Of a stretch of 64,000 bases of DNA, positions 1 to 8,183 are shown in pieces; position 1 is the stretch's first letter, and every line of letters begins with the position of its first letter. A program made the translations under genes and the position numbers. Below the pieces are notes generated by a model that saw only the letters and a list, made by a program, of their open reading frames with translations, searched no databases and had not been told where the DNA came from. This DNA is from Cupriavidus sp. AU9028 (GTDB taxonomy: Bacteria > Pseudomonadota > Gammaproteobacteria > Burkholderiales > Burkholderiaceae), in assembly GCF_019795295.1 (NCBI RefSeq), contig NZ_JAIMCG010000004.1:186001-250000 (forward strand), written 5' to 3'.

Positions 1-634
1 CGGGCACCAGCGGCACGTGCAGGCTGACGGCATCGGATTCCGCAAGCAATGCATCCAGTGCGCGGGGCTCGACGCCAGCGGATTGCCACACCGGATCGAC
101 GTCGGCCAGCATCGGGTCGTGTGCGATCACCCGCATGCCGAATGCCTGCGCCAGCGCCGCCGTCAACCGGCCGATATCGCCGAAGCCGATCAACCCCAGC
201 GTCTTGCCCAGCGTTTCCCTGCCCTCGGACAGGCGCGCACGCGGCCATTGGCCCGCTGCCATCTCCGTGTTGCTGGCATAGGCGCCGCGCAGCAGCATCG
301 CAACTGTCGTCACCACGTACTCCGCGACCGAGCGGGCATTGGCGCCCGTGGCCGGAATCACCCGGATACCGCGCGCCTGGCACGCCGCCACATCGATGTT
401 GTCCAGCCCGACCCCAAGCCGGCCGACCACGCGCAGCTGCGGCGCGCGCTCCAGCAGTTCCGCATCGACGCGGGTGCGGTTGCGCACGATCAGCGCGGCG
501 GCCTCGGACAAGGCGGACAGCAGCGCCTCGCGCCGATCGGCCCAGGACGGCTCGTAGTGCAGGTCGAAGCCGGCCGCCAGCGTGGCGACGGCCTGCTCGT
601 CCATGAACTCGCTGATGCAGATGCGCGTCATCAT
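1..634 (-). CDS. slcC: D-2-hydroxyacid dehydrogenase, probably (S)-sulfolactate dehydrogenase (partial, C-terminus outside window)
   Basis: About 211 N-terminal residues are visible; the gene runs off the left edge. It has the D-isomer-specific 2-hydroxyacid dehydrogenase layout: an N-terminal catalytic part with [12 protein letters not shown] near residues 69-81, then the NAD-binding loop GFGDIG at about 150-155. The catalytic His and Glu would lie beyond the edge. The start ATG (634) overlaps the stop of the SuyB-like gene in an ATGA junction, so the two are probably translationally coupled. SerA-like dehydrogenases next to suyAB are known to oxidise (S)-sulfolactate to sulfopyruvate (SlcC). 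That specificity is inferred from context only; another hydroxyacid is possible. Confidence 0.6.
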   Translation of the reverse strand, partial: MMTRICISEFMDEQAVATLAAGFDLHYEPSWADRREALLSALSEAAALIVRNRTRVDAELLERAPQLRVVGRLGVGLDNIDVAACQARGIRVIPATGANARSVAEYVVTTVAMLLRGAYASNTEMAAGQWPRARLSEGRETLGKTLGLIGFGDIGRLTAALAQAFGMRVIAHDPMLADVDPVWQSAGVEPRALDALLAESDAVSLHVPLVP

Positions 635-1806
635 GCCGACTCGTGGATGCGGGTCAGCACGAACTCGCGGTGGCCAAGCGCCTCGGCCGCGGTCCAGCGC
701 CCATTGACCGTGGCGAGCATGCACTCGAGCAGCTTGTCGCCGGTCTGGTCCAGGTTCTGCTCGCGCTGCAGCAGGCCCGAGCAATCGACGTCGATATGCT
801 CCTGCATCAGCCGCACCGTACGCGGGTTCGCGCACAGCTTGATCACCGGCACGATCGGGTTGCCGATCACATTGCCCTGCCCGGTCGGGAAGAAATGGAC
901 GACAAAGCCGGAGGCCGCGCACAGCGTCACCATCTCCGCCGCGGCCGACGACGAATCCATGAACCACAGGCCCGGATGGGTCGGCTCCTCGGCCTTGTCG
1001 ATCACGCCGTCCACGGTGCAGGTCTTGCCGATCTTCTGGATATTGCCCAGCGCCTTTTCCTCGATGGTGGTGAGGCCGCCGGCGATATTGCCCTTGGTCG
1101 GCTGGGACTCGGACAGATCGGTCGTCTTCCAGCGGTCGATCATGCTCTGGTAGCGGTCGAACATGGTCATGAACTTGCGCCGCACCTCGGCATTGGCACA
1201 GCGCTCGGCAACGATATGCTCGCCGCCGGTCAGCTCCGAGGTTTCGCCGAACACCAGCGTGGTCCCCAGCGGATGCAGCTTGTCGAAGGCATTGCCGACG
1301 GTGGGATTGGCACCGCAGCCGGAGGTGGTATCGGACTCGCCGCACTTGGTCGACACCCACAGGTCGCCGATCGGACATTCGACGCGATGCAGCGCGGTGG
1401 CGTACTGCACGAATTCCCGCGCGGCCTGCGACGCCCGCCTGATGGTCTCGTGATCGCCATGCCCTTCGATGCCGAAGCCCACCACCGGCTTGCCGGTGCG
1501 GGCGATGCCGTCGACGACGCGCCGGGTCCAGCCATCCTCGATGCCGATCACCACGACCGCGGCGACGTTCGGATTGCTGCCGGCGCCGATCAGCGTGCGG
1601 AAATGCAGGTCCAGATCGGGGCCGAATTGCAGGCGTCCATAGGGATGAGGAATCGCCATGGTGCCCTTGATCGCATAAGCGACCGCTTCCGCGGCAGCGT
1701 TGGACAGATCGTCCAGAGGCAGGATGATGACGTGGTTGCGCACGCCAACACGGCCGTTGTCGCGGCGATAACCCCAGAAGGTAGTGTTCTGATCGATGAT
1801 GGACAT
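631..1806 (-). CDS. suyB: UxaA/SuyB-family lyase, probable (2R)-sulfolactate sulfo-lyase subunit beta
   Basis: This is a 391-residue protein of the altronate/galactarate dehydratase C-terminal family. It opens with [20 protein letters not shown], followed by [10 protein letters not shown], and carries [15 protein letters not shown] at about residues 154-168, the family's conserved cysteine-rich signature, then [10 protein letters not shown] near the C-terminus. Size and N-terminus fit SuyB, which with SuyA splits sulfolactate into pyruvate and sulfite. The ATG at 1806 was chosen over an upstream in-frame start because the family motif begins there. It sits 122 bp after the small SAF-domain subunit and overlaps the next dehydrogenase by 4 bp. 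A lyase acting on another sugar acid or hydroxyacid cannot be excluded. Confidence 0.68.
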   Translation of the reverse strand: MSIIDQNTTFWGYRRDNGRVGVRNHVIILPLDDLSNAAAEAVAYAIKGTMAIPHPYGRLQFGPDLDLHFRTLIGAGSNPNVAAVVVIGIEDGWTRRVVDGIARTGKPVVGFGIEGHGDHETIRRASQAAREFVQYATALHRVECPIGDLWVSTKCGESDTTSGCGANPTVGNAFDKLHPLGTTLVFGETSELTGGEHIVAERCANAEVRRKFMTMFDRYQSMIDRWKTTDLSESQPTKGNIAGGLTTIEEKALGNIQKIGKTCTVDGVIDKAEEPTHPGLWFMDSSSAAAEMVTLCAASGFVVHFFPTGQGNVIGNPIVPVIKLCANPRTVRLMQEHIDVDCSGLLQREQNLDQTGDKLLECMLATVNGRWTAAEALGHREFVLTRIHESA

Positions 1807-1928
1807 GAGTTCGGCTCTGACGGATTGGAGGTGGGGATGGCCATGCCCGTCGCACGGTCGAGCGCGACCGCGGCCCGCCATTCGGGGGCCTGACAGGGGT
1901 CAGCAAGGGAGGAAGATGCGCCGGCGGC

Positions 1929-2210
1929 TTACCAGCGCTTGGTCTTGATGTTGTGCACGTGCGCGTGCTCGCCGGCCTTGATCGGCGCGACCACGCGGCC
2001 GATGTCCACGCCGTACTTGAAGACCGTGTCGTTGGGCGCCATGTCGCGCAGCGCCACCTTGTGGCCGATGGGAATCGGCTGCCGTGCGGTCACGGTAATG
2101 GTGCGGTCCTCGTCCATGATCCAGGCATTGAGTTCGGTGCCCGCCTCGATGCCTTCCACCACCGCGACCGCCACGGTATCCCGGGCGTCGTGCAGTACGA
2201 CATGAATCAT
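1929..2210 (-). CDS. suyA: SAF-domain small subunit, probable (2R)-sulfolactate sulfo-lyase subunit alpha
   Basis: This 93-residue protein matches the small UxaA N-terminal (SAF) subunit seen as SuyA. It has MIHVVLHDARDTVAVAV at the start, the core IPIGHKVALRDMAPND, and the C-terminal KYGVDIGRVV. The ATG at 2210 has a GGAG ribosome site about 8 bases upstream, while a longer in-frame start is in non-coding-looking sequence. It lies directly before the large subunit on the same strand, as expected for a heteromeric UxaA-type lyase. Function is inferred from the pair; the SAF fold alone does not define the substrate. Confidence 0.68.
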   Translation of the reverse strand: MIHVVLHDARDTVAVAVVEGIEAGTELNAWIMDEDRTITVTARQPIPIGHKVALRDMAPNDTVFKYGVDIGRVVAPIKAGEHAHVHNIKTKRW

Positions 2211-2626
2211 CGTTTGTCTCCTTGGGGTTGATTGGCTCGTCCGCGCCTCGGACCGGGCGGCGCCGGGGCGGTGTGAAACCAGCATAGGAAACAGAAAGAT
2301 AAAGGTCAACCAACTCATCTATATGAATTAGTGGAGTGAGAGTTGGCGCGCATTGCGCCTGGCGACGGGGCGGATGCCGAAATGCAAAGCGGCCCGGTGC
2401 GCAGTGCACCGGGCCGCCAGACTGCTGCGCCCCCTCGTCCCCGCGAAGGCGGGGACCCAGTGGCTCTTGCCGTCGTCCCCGCGAAGGCGGGGACCCAGTG
2501 GCGTTCGAAGACGCTGGATTCCCGCTTGCGCGGGAACGACGCGCTGGTTCTCCAAGCCCTGTCAGCAATCTGGCGGCCCGGCGCGATGCAGCGGGCGGCC
2601 AATGCCGAAGGGCAGAAGGAAGAGGA
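2211..2626. other. Gene-free 416-bp stretch between suyA and the Bug receptor gene
   Basis: No credible gene lies here. The first 100 bases before suyA hold its ribosome site, and presumably a promoter if suyA has its own. The remainder is dominated by REP-like palindromes listed separately. The several short frames through it exist because the repeats are GC-rich and read in many frames. Confidence 0.6.
2436..2542. repeat. REP-like repeat cluster, three copies
   Basis: Two direct copies of a 28-base unit starting CGTCCCCGCGAAGGCGGGGA and ending CCCAGTGG occur at 2436-2463 and 2474-2501. Each contains the hairpin TCCCCGC/GCGGGGA. A third, inverted and diverged copy with CCCGC...GCGGG arms lies at 2514-2542. 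This looks like the common bacterial CCCGCG/CGCGGG extragenic palindrome class. It separates the receptor gene from suyA and may form RNA hairpins that lower downstream transcript levels. Confidence 0.8.
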
Positions 2627-3637
2627 TCAGCCGGCCGCCGGTTCCATGCCGATCGATTGCATCATCTGCGCGTAGCGGCGCACCTCGGCACCGACCATCG
2701 CATGGAACTGCGCCGGCGAAGCGCTGCGGCGCAGCTCGCCGGAGTTGGCTTCGATCTGCGCGGTCAGCTTGCCGGCGTCCTGCAACGCCGTGACGGCGGC
2801 GAACAGCTTCTGCACCAGCGGCGCGGGCAGGCCCGCCGGCGCGAACAGTCCGCTCCAGTTGTCCAGCTCGAAGCCCGGCGGCAGCGCCTCGGCCAGCGTC
2901 GGCACCTGCGGGAAATACGACGAGCGTGACGACGTGGTGACGGCCAGGATACGAATCTGCTTGTTGCGCAGAAATTGCGTCGCGGTGCCGATCACCGGCA
3001 TGCCGAATTGCGTCTGGCCGCTGAGCATCGCCGTGACGATCTCGGTCGCGCCCTTGTAGGGGATGTGGACCGCGGTGGTGCCGGTCTGGTGCAACAGCGC
3101 CTCGACCGCCAGATGGGCCACGCTGCCCTTGCCGCCGGAGCCGTAGTTGAACTTGCCGGGCGCGCGGCGCATCGCCTCGATCAGTTCGGCGGCCGTCTTC
3201 CAGGGCGAGTCCGCCGGCACCGCCAGCACGGTCGGGCCGCCCGACAGCGCGGCGATCGCCTGGAAGTCCCTGGCCGGATCGTACGGCTTGTTGCGGTACA
3301 GATTGACGTTGATGACGTGCTGGTTGGCGAGCAGGCCGAGGGTATAGCCGTCAGGCTCGGCACGCTTGAGCGCCTGCGCACCGATGATGCCGCCCGCGCC
3401 GGGGATGTTCTCCACCACCAGCGACTGCCCCAGCTTCGGGCCCAGTTCGGCGGCGAGATTGCGCGCGGTGATGTCCGGCGAGGTGCCCGCCAGGAAGGGA
3501 ACGATCAGCCGGATCGGCCGCTCGGGCCAGGCGGCAATGTCCCGCCCTTTGTCGCGCGCGCGCGCCAGTCCCAGCGATCCCAGTGCGCCCGCTGCGGCTA
3601 CCGCACCGGCAGCCTTCATCCATTCTCTGCGTTGCAT
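2627..3637 (-). CDS. Tripartite tricarboxylate transporter substrate-binding protein (Bug family)
   Basis: This 336-residue periplasmic solute receptor belongs to the Bug/TctC family, which is greatly expanded in Burkholderiales. It begins MQRREWMKAAGAVAAAGAL, a signal peptide with a twin-arginine-like RRxWxK start. The mature part shows family blocks ERPIRLIVPF, ENIPGAGG, EPDGYTLGL, YGSGGKGSVAHL and HIPYKGATE. No TctA/TctB membrane genes are visible here, which is usual for Bug genes. It sits between the acyl-CoA genes and suyAB on the same strand, so it probably captures the carboxylate or sulfonate that the cluster degrades. The ligand is unknown. Confidence 0.9.
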   Translation of the reverse strand: MQRREWMKAAGAVAAAGALGSLGLARARDKGRDIAAWPERPIRLIVPFLAGTSPDITARNLAAELGPKLGQSLVVENIPGAGGIIGAQALKRAEPDGYTLGLLANQHVINVNLYRNKPYDPARDFQAIAALSGGPTVLAVPADSPWKTAAELIEAMRRAPGKFNYGSGGKGSVAHLAVEALLHQTGTTAVHIPYKGATEIVTAMLSGQTQFGMPVIGTATQFLRNKQIRILAVTTSSRSSYFPQVPTLAEALPPGFELDNWSGLFAPAGLPAPLVQKLFAAVTALQDAGKLTAQIEANSGELRRSASPAQFHAMVGAEVRRYAQMMQSIGMEPAAG

Positions 3638-3721
3638 TGCTTGTCTCCTGTTGCCTGCCTGGCGCTATGCGTTGCGCCGGTGCGCTGGTTCGCTTGCCCC
3701 GTTGGGGGAAACCGGCCGCCG

Positions 3722-4939
3722 TCAGCTTGCCGCCGCATCCCTGGCACGCGCCGCCGGGGCTTCCTCTCCCGTGTCGAGAATGGCGCGCGCGATGGTGTTG
3801 CGCTGGATTTCGCTGGTGCCGGTGAAGATGCGGAACATGCGCAGCTTGCGGAAGGCCTGCTCCACCGGATGGCCGCGCGTCACACCGACATTGCCGTGAA
3901 TCTGCACCGCCTTGTCGGCCACCTCGAAGCAGCGCTCGGAGACGAACAGCTTGCAGGCGGCGGCCCGCATGCGCAGGTCGGCGCCCGTATCGGCCAGGGC
4001 AGCAGTCTGCGCGATCATCGACTCGCAGGCCCACAGCGTGGCCGCCATATCGGCCAGCATATGCTGGATCGCCTGGAAGCGCGCGATCGGCCCGCCGAAC
4101 TGGCGCCGGGTGCGCGCGTAGTCCAGTGACGACCGGTAGACCGACATCGCCAGCCCCAGCATGGTCGGGCAATGCAGCAGCCGGTTCACGTTGATGCGCG
4201 ACATGCCGAGCTTGAAGCCATTGCCTTCGCCACCGAGGATATTGGCGCGCGGCACACGGACCTGCTCGAAGCGGATGTCCGCATCGATATGCTGGCCCGA
4301 CATCGGGGTGTATTCCGTGCTGACCGTGACGCCCGGCAGGTCGAGATCGACCAGCACCGCGCTGATCGACGGCGGCGTGCCGGCCGAACCCGGCGTGGTC
4401 ACGCACATCACGATCGCGAAGTCGGCGAACGGCGCGCCGCTGATGTAGTGCTTGGTGCCGTCGATCACCAGCTCGTCGCCATCTGCCACCGCGGTGGTCG
4501 AGATGCTCATCGCGTCCGAGCCGGAATGCGGCTCGGTCATCGCAAAGCAGGTCGAGCGCTCGCCGCGGATGACCGGGCCGAAATAGCGCGCGATCTGCTC
4601 GGGCGTGGCGTACTTCAGCATGTTGCCCACACGCGGCGGGCCGCCCAGGTCGCCCAGTACATGCGGCGCCAGCGAGCAGCCGCTGGCGGCCAGGTCCGCC
4701 TTCAGCGCGCACTGTTCGGCAATATTCAGCCCCTTGCCACCCAGCTGCGTCGGCAGGCAGGACGCGTACAGTCCCAGCTCGCTGGAGCGGCGCCACACGC
4801 CCTGCAGCACCTCGCGTGGCCACGGGTCTTCCGAGCCAAGGCCCAGTTCCGCCTCGAGCGGGCGCAGTTCCTCCTCGATATAGCGGCGCATCGCCGCGCG
4901 GGTCTCGATCAGGACCGGATTGGTCAGATGGTCGAACAT
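3722..4939 (-). CDS. Acyl-CoA dehydrogenase
   Basis: A 405-residue flavin-dependent acyl-CoA dehydrogenase with the usual three-part fold. The FAD/substrate stretch FAMTEPHSGSDA is followed by WVI-type beta-domain sequence (DELVIDGTKHYISGA) and the C-terminal RIFTGTSEIQRNTIARAIL signature. A GGGGAG ribosome site precedes the ATG. It starts 12 bp after the CoA-ligase stop, so the two are co-transcribed and probably activate and then alpha,beta-dehydrogenate one acid. The C-terminus is alanine-rich. Substrate chain type cannot be read from the sequence. Confidence 0.9.
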   Translation of the reverse strand: MFDHLTNPVLIETRAAMRRYIEEELRPLEAELGLGSEDPWPREVLQGVWRRSSELGLYASCLPTQLGGKGLNIAEQCALKADLAASGCSLAPHVLGDLGGPPRVGNMLKYATPEQIARYFGPVIRGERSTCFAMTEPHSGSDAMSISTTAVADGDELVIDGTKHYISGAPFADFAIVMCVTTPGSAGTPPSISAVLVDLDLPGVTVSTEYTPMSGQHIDADIRFEQVRVPRANILGGEGNGFKLGMSRINVNRLLHCPTMLGLAMSVYRSSLDYARTRRQFGGPIARFQAIQHMLADMAATLWACESMIAQTAALADTGADLRMRAAACKLFVSERCFEVADKAVQIHGNVGVTRGHPVEQAFRKLRMFRIFTGTSEIQRNTIARAILDTGEEAPAARARDAAAS

Positions 4940-4951
4940 GCGTCTCCCCTT

Positions 4952-6505
4952 CTAGTTCACGCGCCGATCGACGCCCTGCCAGTACTGCTCGCGCACCACC
5001 TTGCGCGCCAGCTTGCCGCTGGCGTTCTTGGGCAGCGTGTCGACGAAATCGATCGAGCGCGGCAGCTTGTAGTCGGCGATGCGCTCGCGGCAATGGGCCA
5101 GCAGCGAGCCCGCATCGGGCTGGCGGCCGGGACGCAGCGCGATCACCGCCTTCACCGCCTCGCCCCAGCGCTCGTCCGGCACGCTGATCACGCAGGCTTC
5201 GAGCACATCGGGATGCTGGTACAGGGTCGCCTCGACCTCGGTCGGATAGACGTTGAAACCGCCCGAAATGATCATGTCCTTCTTGCGGTCGACCAGGTAC
5301 ACGTACCCTTCCTCGTCCACCCTGGCCAGGTCCCCGGTGTGCAGCCAGCCATCGACCAGGACCTCGGCCGTCAGCGCCGGCTCCCCCCAGTAGCCCTGGA
5401 ACACGTCCTCGCCGCGGATCACCAGTTCGCCGATCGCGTCGCCGCTGACCTCGTTGCCGCGCTCGTCCACCACCCGCACTTCCGTCTCGCCCAGCGCGCG
5501 GCCGCACGAGGCCAGCCGCTCCGGCCGGTGCGCCAACGCCCAGGCGTGGTCGGCGGTCGACAGCTTGGTCACGCCCGAGGTCGATTCGCTGGCCCCGTAG
5601 CCTTGCGAAAGGATCGGGCCAATGCGCTCCCAGGCCTCGCAGATGCGCGCCGGCGCCATCGGCGCGGCGCCGTAGGCCAGCGTCTTCAGGCTGGACAGAT
5701 CTGCGCTGCCCAGCGCCGGCTCGGTCAGCAGCATGTTGATCATCGCCGGCACCATGAAGACGTGCGTGATGCGCAGCCGCGCCACCTCGGCCAGGAAGTG
5801 CGCCGGCTCGAAGCGGTCGAACAGCACCAGCGTCGCGCCGCAGAACAGGTACGGCTGCATCAGCATGCCGGACGCGTGCGTGATCGGCCCGATCAGCGCA
5901 AGCCGGTCGCCCGGGCGGGCCGGCTGGTCCATGCCAAGCACCACCTTGCGCAGCGAGGCGATGCGGTTGCCGTAGCTCTGCATCGCGGCCTTGATCTTGC
6001 CGGTCGAGCCGGAGGAAAAATGCAGCACGGCGAGATCGCCGGGCGCCGGGTCGTAGTTCACGGGCGTGGCCGCGGCCTGCTGCAGCAGTGTCTCGTAATC
6101 CCGGTAGCCGGGCGCGGACTCGCCGAGCGAGACAAAGACCTCCACCGAACCGAAACCCGGCGTCATGCGCGAATAGCCGGTGAAGCCCTCGCCCGCGATC
6201 ATCACGCGCGGCGAGCAGTCCTCCATCACCTGCGACGCCTCCGCGGCGGTGAAGCGCGGATTGAGCGCCGCCTTGACCAGGCCCGCCTTGTACAGCGCGC
6301 ATTCGAGTTCGACCAGTTCGGTGCAGTTGCGCGCCTGTACCGCAACCCGGTCGCCCTTGGCCAGACCCAGGCCCAGCAGCGCATTGGCCAGCCGGGTCGA
6401 GCGCTCGTCCAGCGCCGCGTAGGTCAGTATCCGGTCACGGTGTATGACGGCGGCGTGGCCGGCCCAGTAGCGGGCCGCCCGACGCAGGAAATAGGCGAAT
6501 CCCAT
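4952..6505 (-). CDS. Acyl-CoA synthetase / AMP-dependent CoA ligase
   Basis: A 517-residue member of the adenylate-forming (ANL) superfamily. It carries the phosphate-binding loop HFSSGSTGKIKAAM, the A5 motif GYGASESTSG, the hinge region GWLHTGDLARVDEEGYVYL with DRKKDMIISGGFNVYPTE, and the C-terminal catalytic-lysine motif LPKNASGKLARK. It would convert a carboxylic acid to its acyl-CoA with ATP. An AAGGAG ribosome site precedes the ATG. It is the first gene of the leftward run and faces a LysR regulator across 159 bp, the classical arrangement for LysR control. The exact acid is unknown. Confidence 0.9.
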   Translation of the reverse strand: MGFAYFLRRAARYWAGHAAVIHRDRILTYAALDERSTRLANALLGLGLAKGDRVAVQARNCTELVELECALYKAGLVKAALNPRFTAAEASQVMEDCSPRVMIAGEGFTGYSRMTPGFGSVEVFVSLGESAPGYRDYETLLQQAAATPVNYDPAPGDLAVLHFSSGSTGKIKAAMQSYGNRIASLRKVVLGMDQPARPGDRLALIGPITHASGMLMQPYLFCGATLVLFDRFEPAHFLAEVARLRITHVFMVPAMINMLLTEPALGSADLSSLKTLAYGAAPMAPARICEAWERIGPILSQGYGASESTSGVTKLSTADHAWALAHRPERLASCGRALGETEVRVVDERGNEVSGDAIGELVIRGEDVFQGYWGEPALTAEVLVDGWLHTGDLARVDEEGYVYLVDRKKDMIISGGFNVYPTEVEATLYQHPDVLEACVISVPDERWGEAVKAVIALRPGRQPDAGSLLAHCRERIADYKLPRSIDFVDTLPKNASGKLARKVVREQYWQGVDRRVN

Positions 6506-6587
6506 CGTGTCTCCTTGTGGCGTTTGCCTCTATGTCTCTGATTGGTGCCTGTCTGGCGCAGTCTGTAAGATGGCGAGCATTACCGCC

Positions 6588-6603
6588 ATGCCGCGTTCGG
6601 CAT
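6588..6603. promoter_or_regulatory. Putative LysR-type operator palindrome
   Basis: The perfect inverted repeat ATGCCG-CGTT-CGGCAT lies in the gap between the divergent CoA ligase (start 6505) and LysR gene (start 6665). Its T/A ends and symmetry fit a LysR box in roughly the T-N11/12-A form. Position and symmetry support it; no binding evidence exists. Confidence 0.45.
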
Positions 6604-6664
6604 AAAGTCATAACCAACAGGAATCCCTCGCCGTGGCGATCACCGGGGGGAGCGGACAAGCACG

Positions 6665-7558
6665 ATGGAGACACGGGACCTCGAATACCTGCTGGCGATC
6701 GGCACCCACGGCGGCATCGGCCGCGCCGCGGAAGCGCTCGGCATCAGCCAGCCCGCCCTGACCAAGGCGGTGCGCCGCGTGGAGACGCAACTCGGCCTGC
6801 CGCTGTTCGAGCGCACCGCGCTAGGCATGCGGCCCACCGATGCCGGCAGCACATTCCTGCAGCGCGCGCGCCGGATCCGGCTCGAATACGACGATGCCCT
6901 GAAGGAAATGCGCGAGATGCGCACCGGCGAGCTGGGACTGCTGCGGGTCGGCTATTCGCCCTCGATGCCCAACCCGCTGGTGCTCGGCGCCTGCCAGCAA
7001 CTGCTGCGCGAGCGGCCGGTGGCGCGCTTGCGGCTGGTGCGGCGGCTTGCCCCGGAGTTGATGGACCTGCTGGTCCAGGGGGAACTGGACCTGGCCATTG
7101 CGCCCGTGCCCAGCCGGCAGGCGGACCTGTTCGCCGCGCACGCGCTATTCCAGGACAGCCTGGCAGTGATCGCCGACGAAGACCACCCGCTGCAACACCG
7201 GCGCGGGCTGACGCTCGCCGACCTGGTCGGGCAGCCGTGGCTGCTGCCACAAGCGCATATCGTGCTGCGGCAACAGGTCGAGGACGCCTTTGAAGCGGCG
7301 GGCCTGCCGCCGCCGCTGTTGCGGATCGAAGCGGACTTCGGCAGCGCCTCGCTGCTGCATCTGCTGCGGGGTACCACGCTGCTCAGTGTCGGCGGCGCCT
7401 TGATGAATCGTGGCGCCATGGGATTGCGGCCGCTGCCGCTGCCGGTGGAGGAGCTGGACCTGCGCCGAAGGGTGGGCGCCGTCTGGCGCAAGGGCGCCTA
7501 CCTGTCGCCACTGGCGCAGCGGATGATCGAGATTCTGGAGCAATCCCACACCATGTGA
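6665..7558 (+). CDS. LysR-family transcriptional regulator
   Basis: A 297-residue LysR regulator. The N-terminal winged helix-turn-helix spans about residues 3-60 (LEYLLAIGTHGGIGRAAEAL, then GISQPALTKAVRRVE, LGLPLFER), followed by a periplasmic-binding-like effector domain with LLRVGYSPSM and LDLAIAPVP. A GGGGAG site precedes the ATG. It is divergent from the CoA ligase/dehydrogenase/Bug/suy run and most likely controls it in response to a pathway metabolite. Confidence 0.9.
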   Translation: METRDLEYLLAIGTHGGIGRAAEALGISQPALTKAVRRVETQLGLPLFERTALGMRPTDAGSTFLQRARRIRLEYDDALKEMREMRTGELGLLRVGYSPSMPNPLVLGACQQLLRERPVARLRLVRRLAPELMDLLVQGELDLAIAPVPSRQADLFAAHALFQDSLAVIADEDHPLQHRRGLTLADLVGQPWLLPQAHIVLRQQVEDAFEAAGLPPPLLRIEADFGSASLLHLLRGTTLLSVGGALMNRGAMGLRPLPLPVEELDLRRRVGAVWRKGAYLSPLAQRMIEILEQSHTM

Positions 7559-7574
7559 AGCCGCGCCGGTGCGC

Positions 7575-7690
7575 TCCCTCTCCCCCGGCCCTCTCCCACC
7601 AGTGGGAGAAGGGAGTAACCCGTTGGCAGCGAAGCCGCCGTGGGTGTGCTCCCCTCTCCCGCCCGGCGGGAGAGGGGCCGGGGAGAGAAG
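7575..7690. repeat. Two GC-rich palindromic intergenic repeats (CTCTCCC/GGGAGAG family)
   Basis: Two units in this gap have arms of the type CTCTCCC...GGGAGA around a short loop (7575-7617 and 7650-7690). They match elements seen at least six more times in this window, always outside genes. They follow the LysR stop and may act as transcript-end hairpins. Confidence 0.75.
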
Positions 7691-7819
7691 TCAGCAGCGT
7701 CCCCAAGTCCCCTGGATCAGCAAGCCTACTGGACTCCTGCGCCCGATCGACTATCGTATCCAGACGCGCGGCACTCGACCGCCGACATTCAACATGCTTG
7801 ACCGCTACAGGAGACACAG

Positions 7820-8173
7820 ATGGCCTACGTCGATGGTTTTGTTCTCGCCGTTCCCCAGGCAAACCGGGAAGCCTATCGCCAGCTCGCGGAAACCGCCGCT
7901 ACCGTGTTCAAGGAGCACGGCGCACAGAAGGTGGTGGAGTGCTGGGGCGACGATGTGCCGGAGGGCAAGGTGACCTCCTTCCCGATGGCCGTCCAGCGCA
8001 AGGACGACGAAGCGGTGGTCTTTTCCTGGATCTATTGGCCCTCGCGCGCAACACGCGACGAAGGCATGAAGGCCGCGATGGAAGATCCGCGCCTGAAGCC
8101 CGACTTCGACACCATGCCGTTCGATGGCAAGCGGATGATATTCGGGGGCTTCGAGGTGATGCTCGAAGCATAG
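7820..8173 (+). CDS. DUF1428 family protein
   Basis: A 117-residue small protein of the DUF1428 (dimeric alpha/beta-barrel, RNA-signal-recognition-particle-4.5S-region-like annotation) family. Recognisable blocks are MAYVDGFVLAVPQANREAY, VVECWGDDVPEGKVTSFPMA, VFSWIYWPSRATRD and DTMPFDGKRMIFGGFE. An AGGAGA ribosome site precedes the ATG. Length is normal for the family. It is followed 10 bp later by the adenylyltransferase gene and is probably co-transcribed. The biochemical role of the family is not established. Confidence 0.88.
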   Translation: MAYVDGFVLAVPQANREAYRQLAETAATVFKEHGAQKVVECWGDDVPEGKVTSFPMAVQRKDDEAVVFSWIYWPSRATRDEGMKAAMEDPRLKPDFDTMPFDGKRMIFGGFEVMLEA

Positions 8174-8183
8174 GACCGGATAA

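Noticed and set aside
3351-6302. A 983-codon minus-strand frame spanning the acyl-CoA genes
   Set aside because: It is a shifted frame on the coding strand of two well-supported enzymes, with Arg/Gly/Ala-rich composition and no family motif.
4172-6541. A 789-codon plus-strand frame opposite the CoA ligase
   Set aside because: Antisense shadow of a gene with a clear AMP-binding domain; composition is His/Arg/Gly-rich as expected for high-GC antisense frames.
7575-7690. CRISPR-like repeated units
   Set aside because: Units are palindromic, of uneven spacing, usually one or two per gap, with no spacer array and no cas genes.
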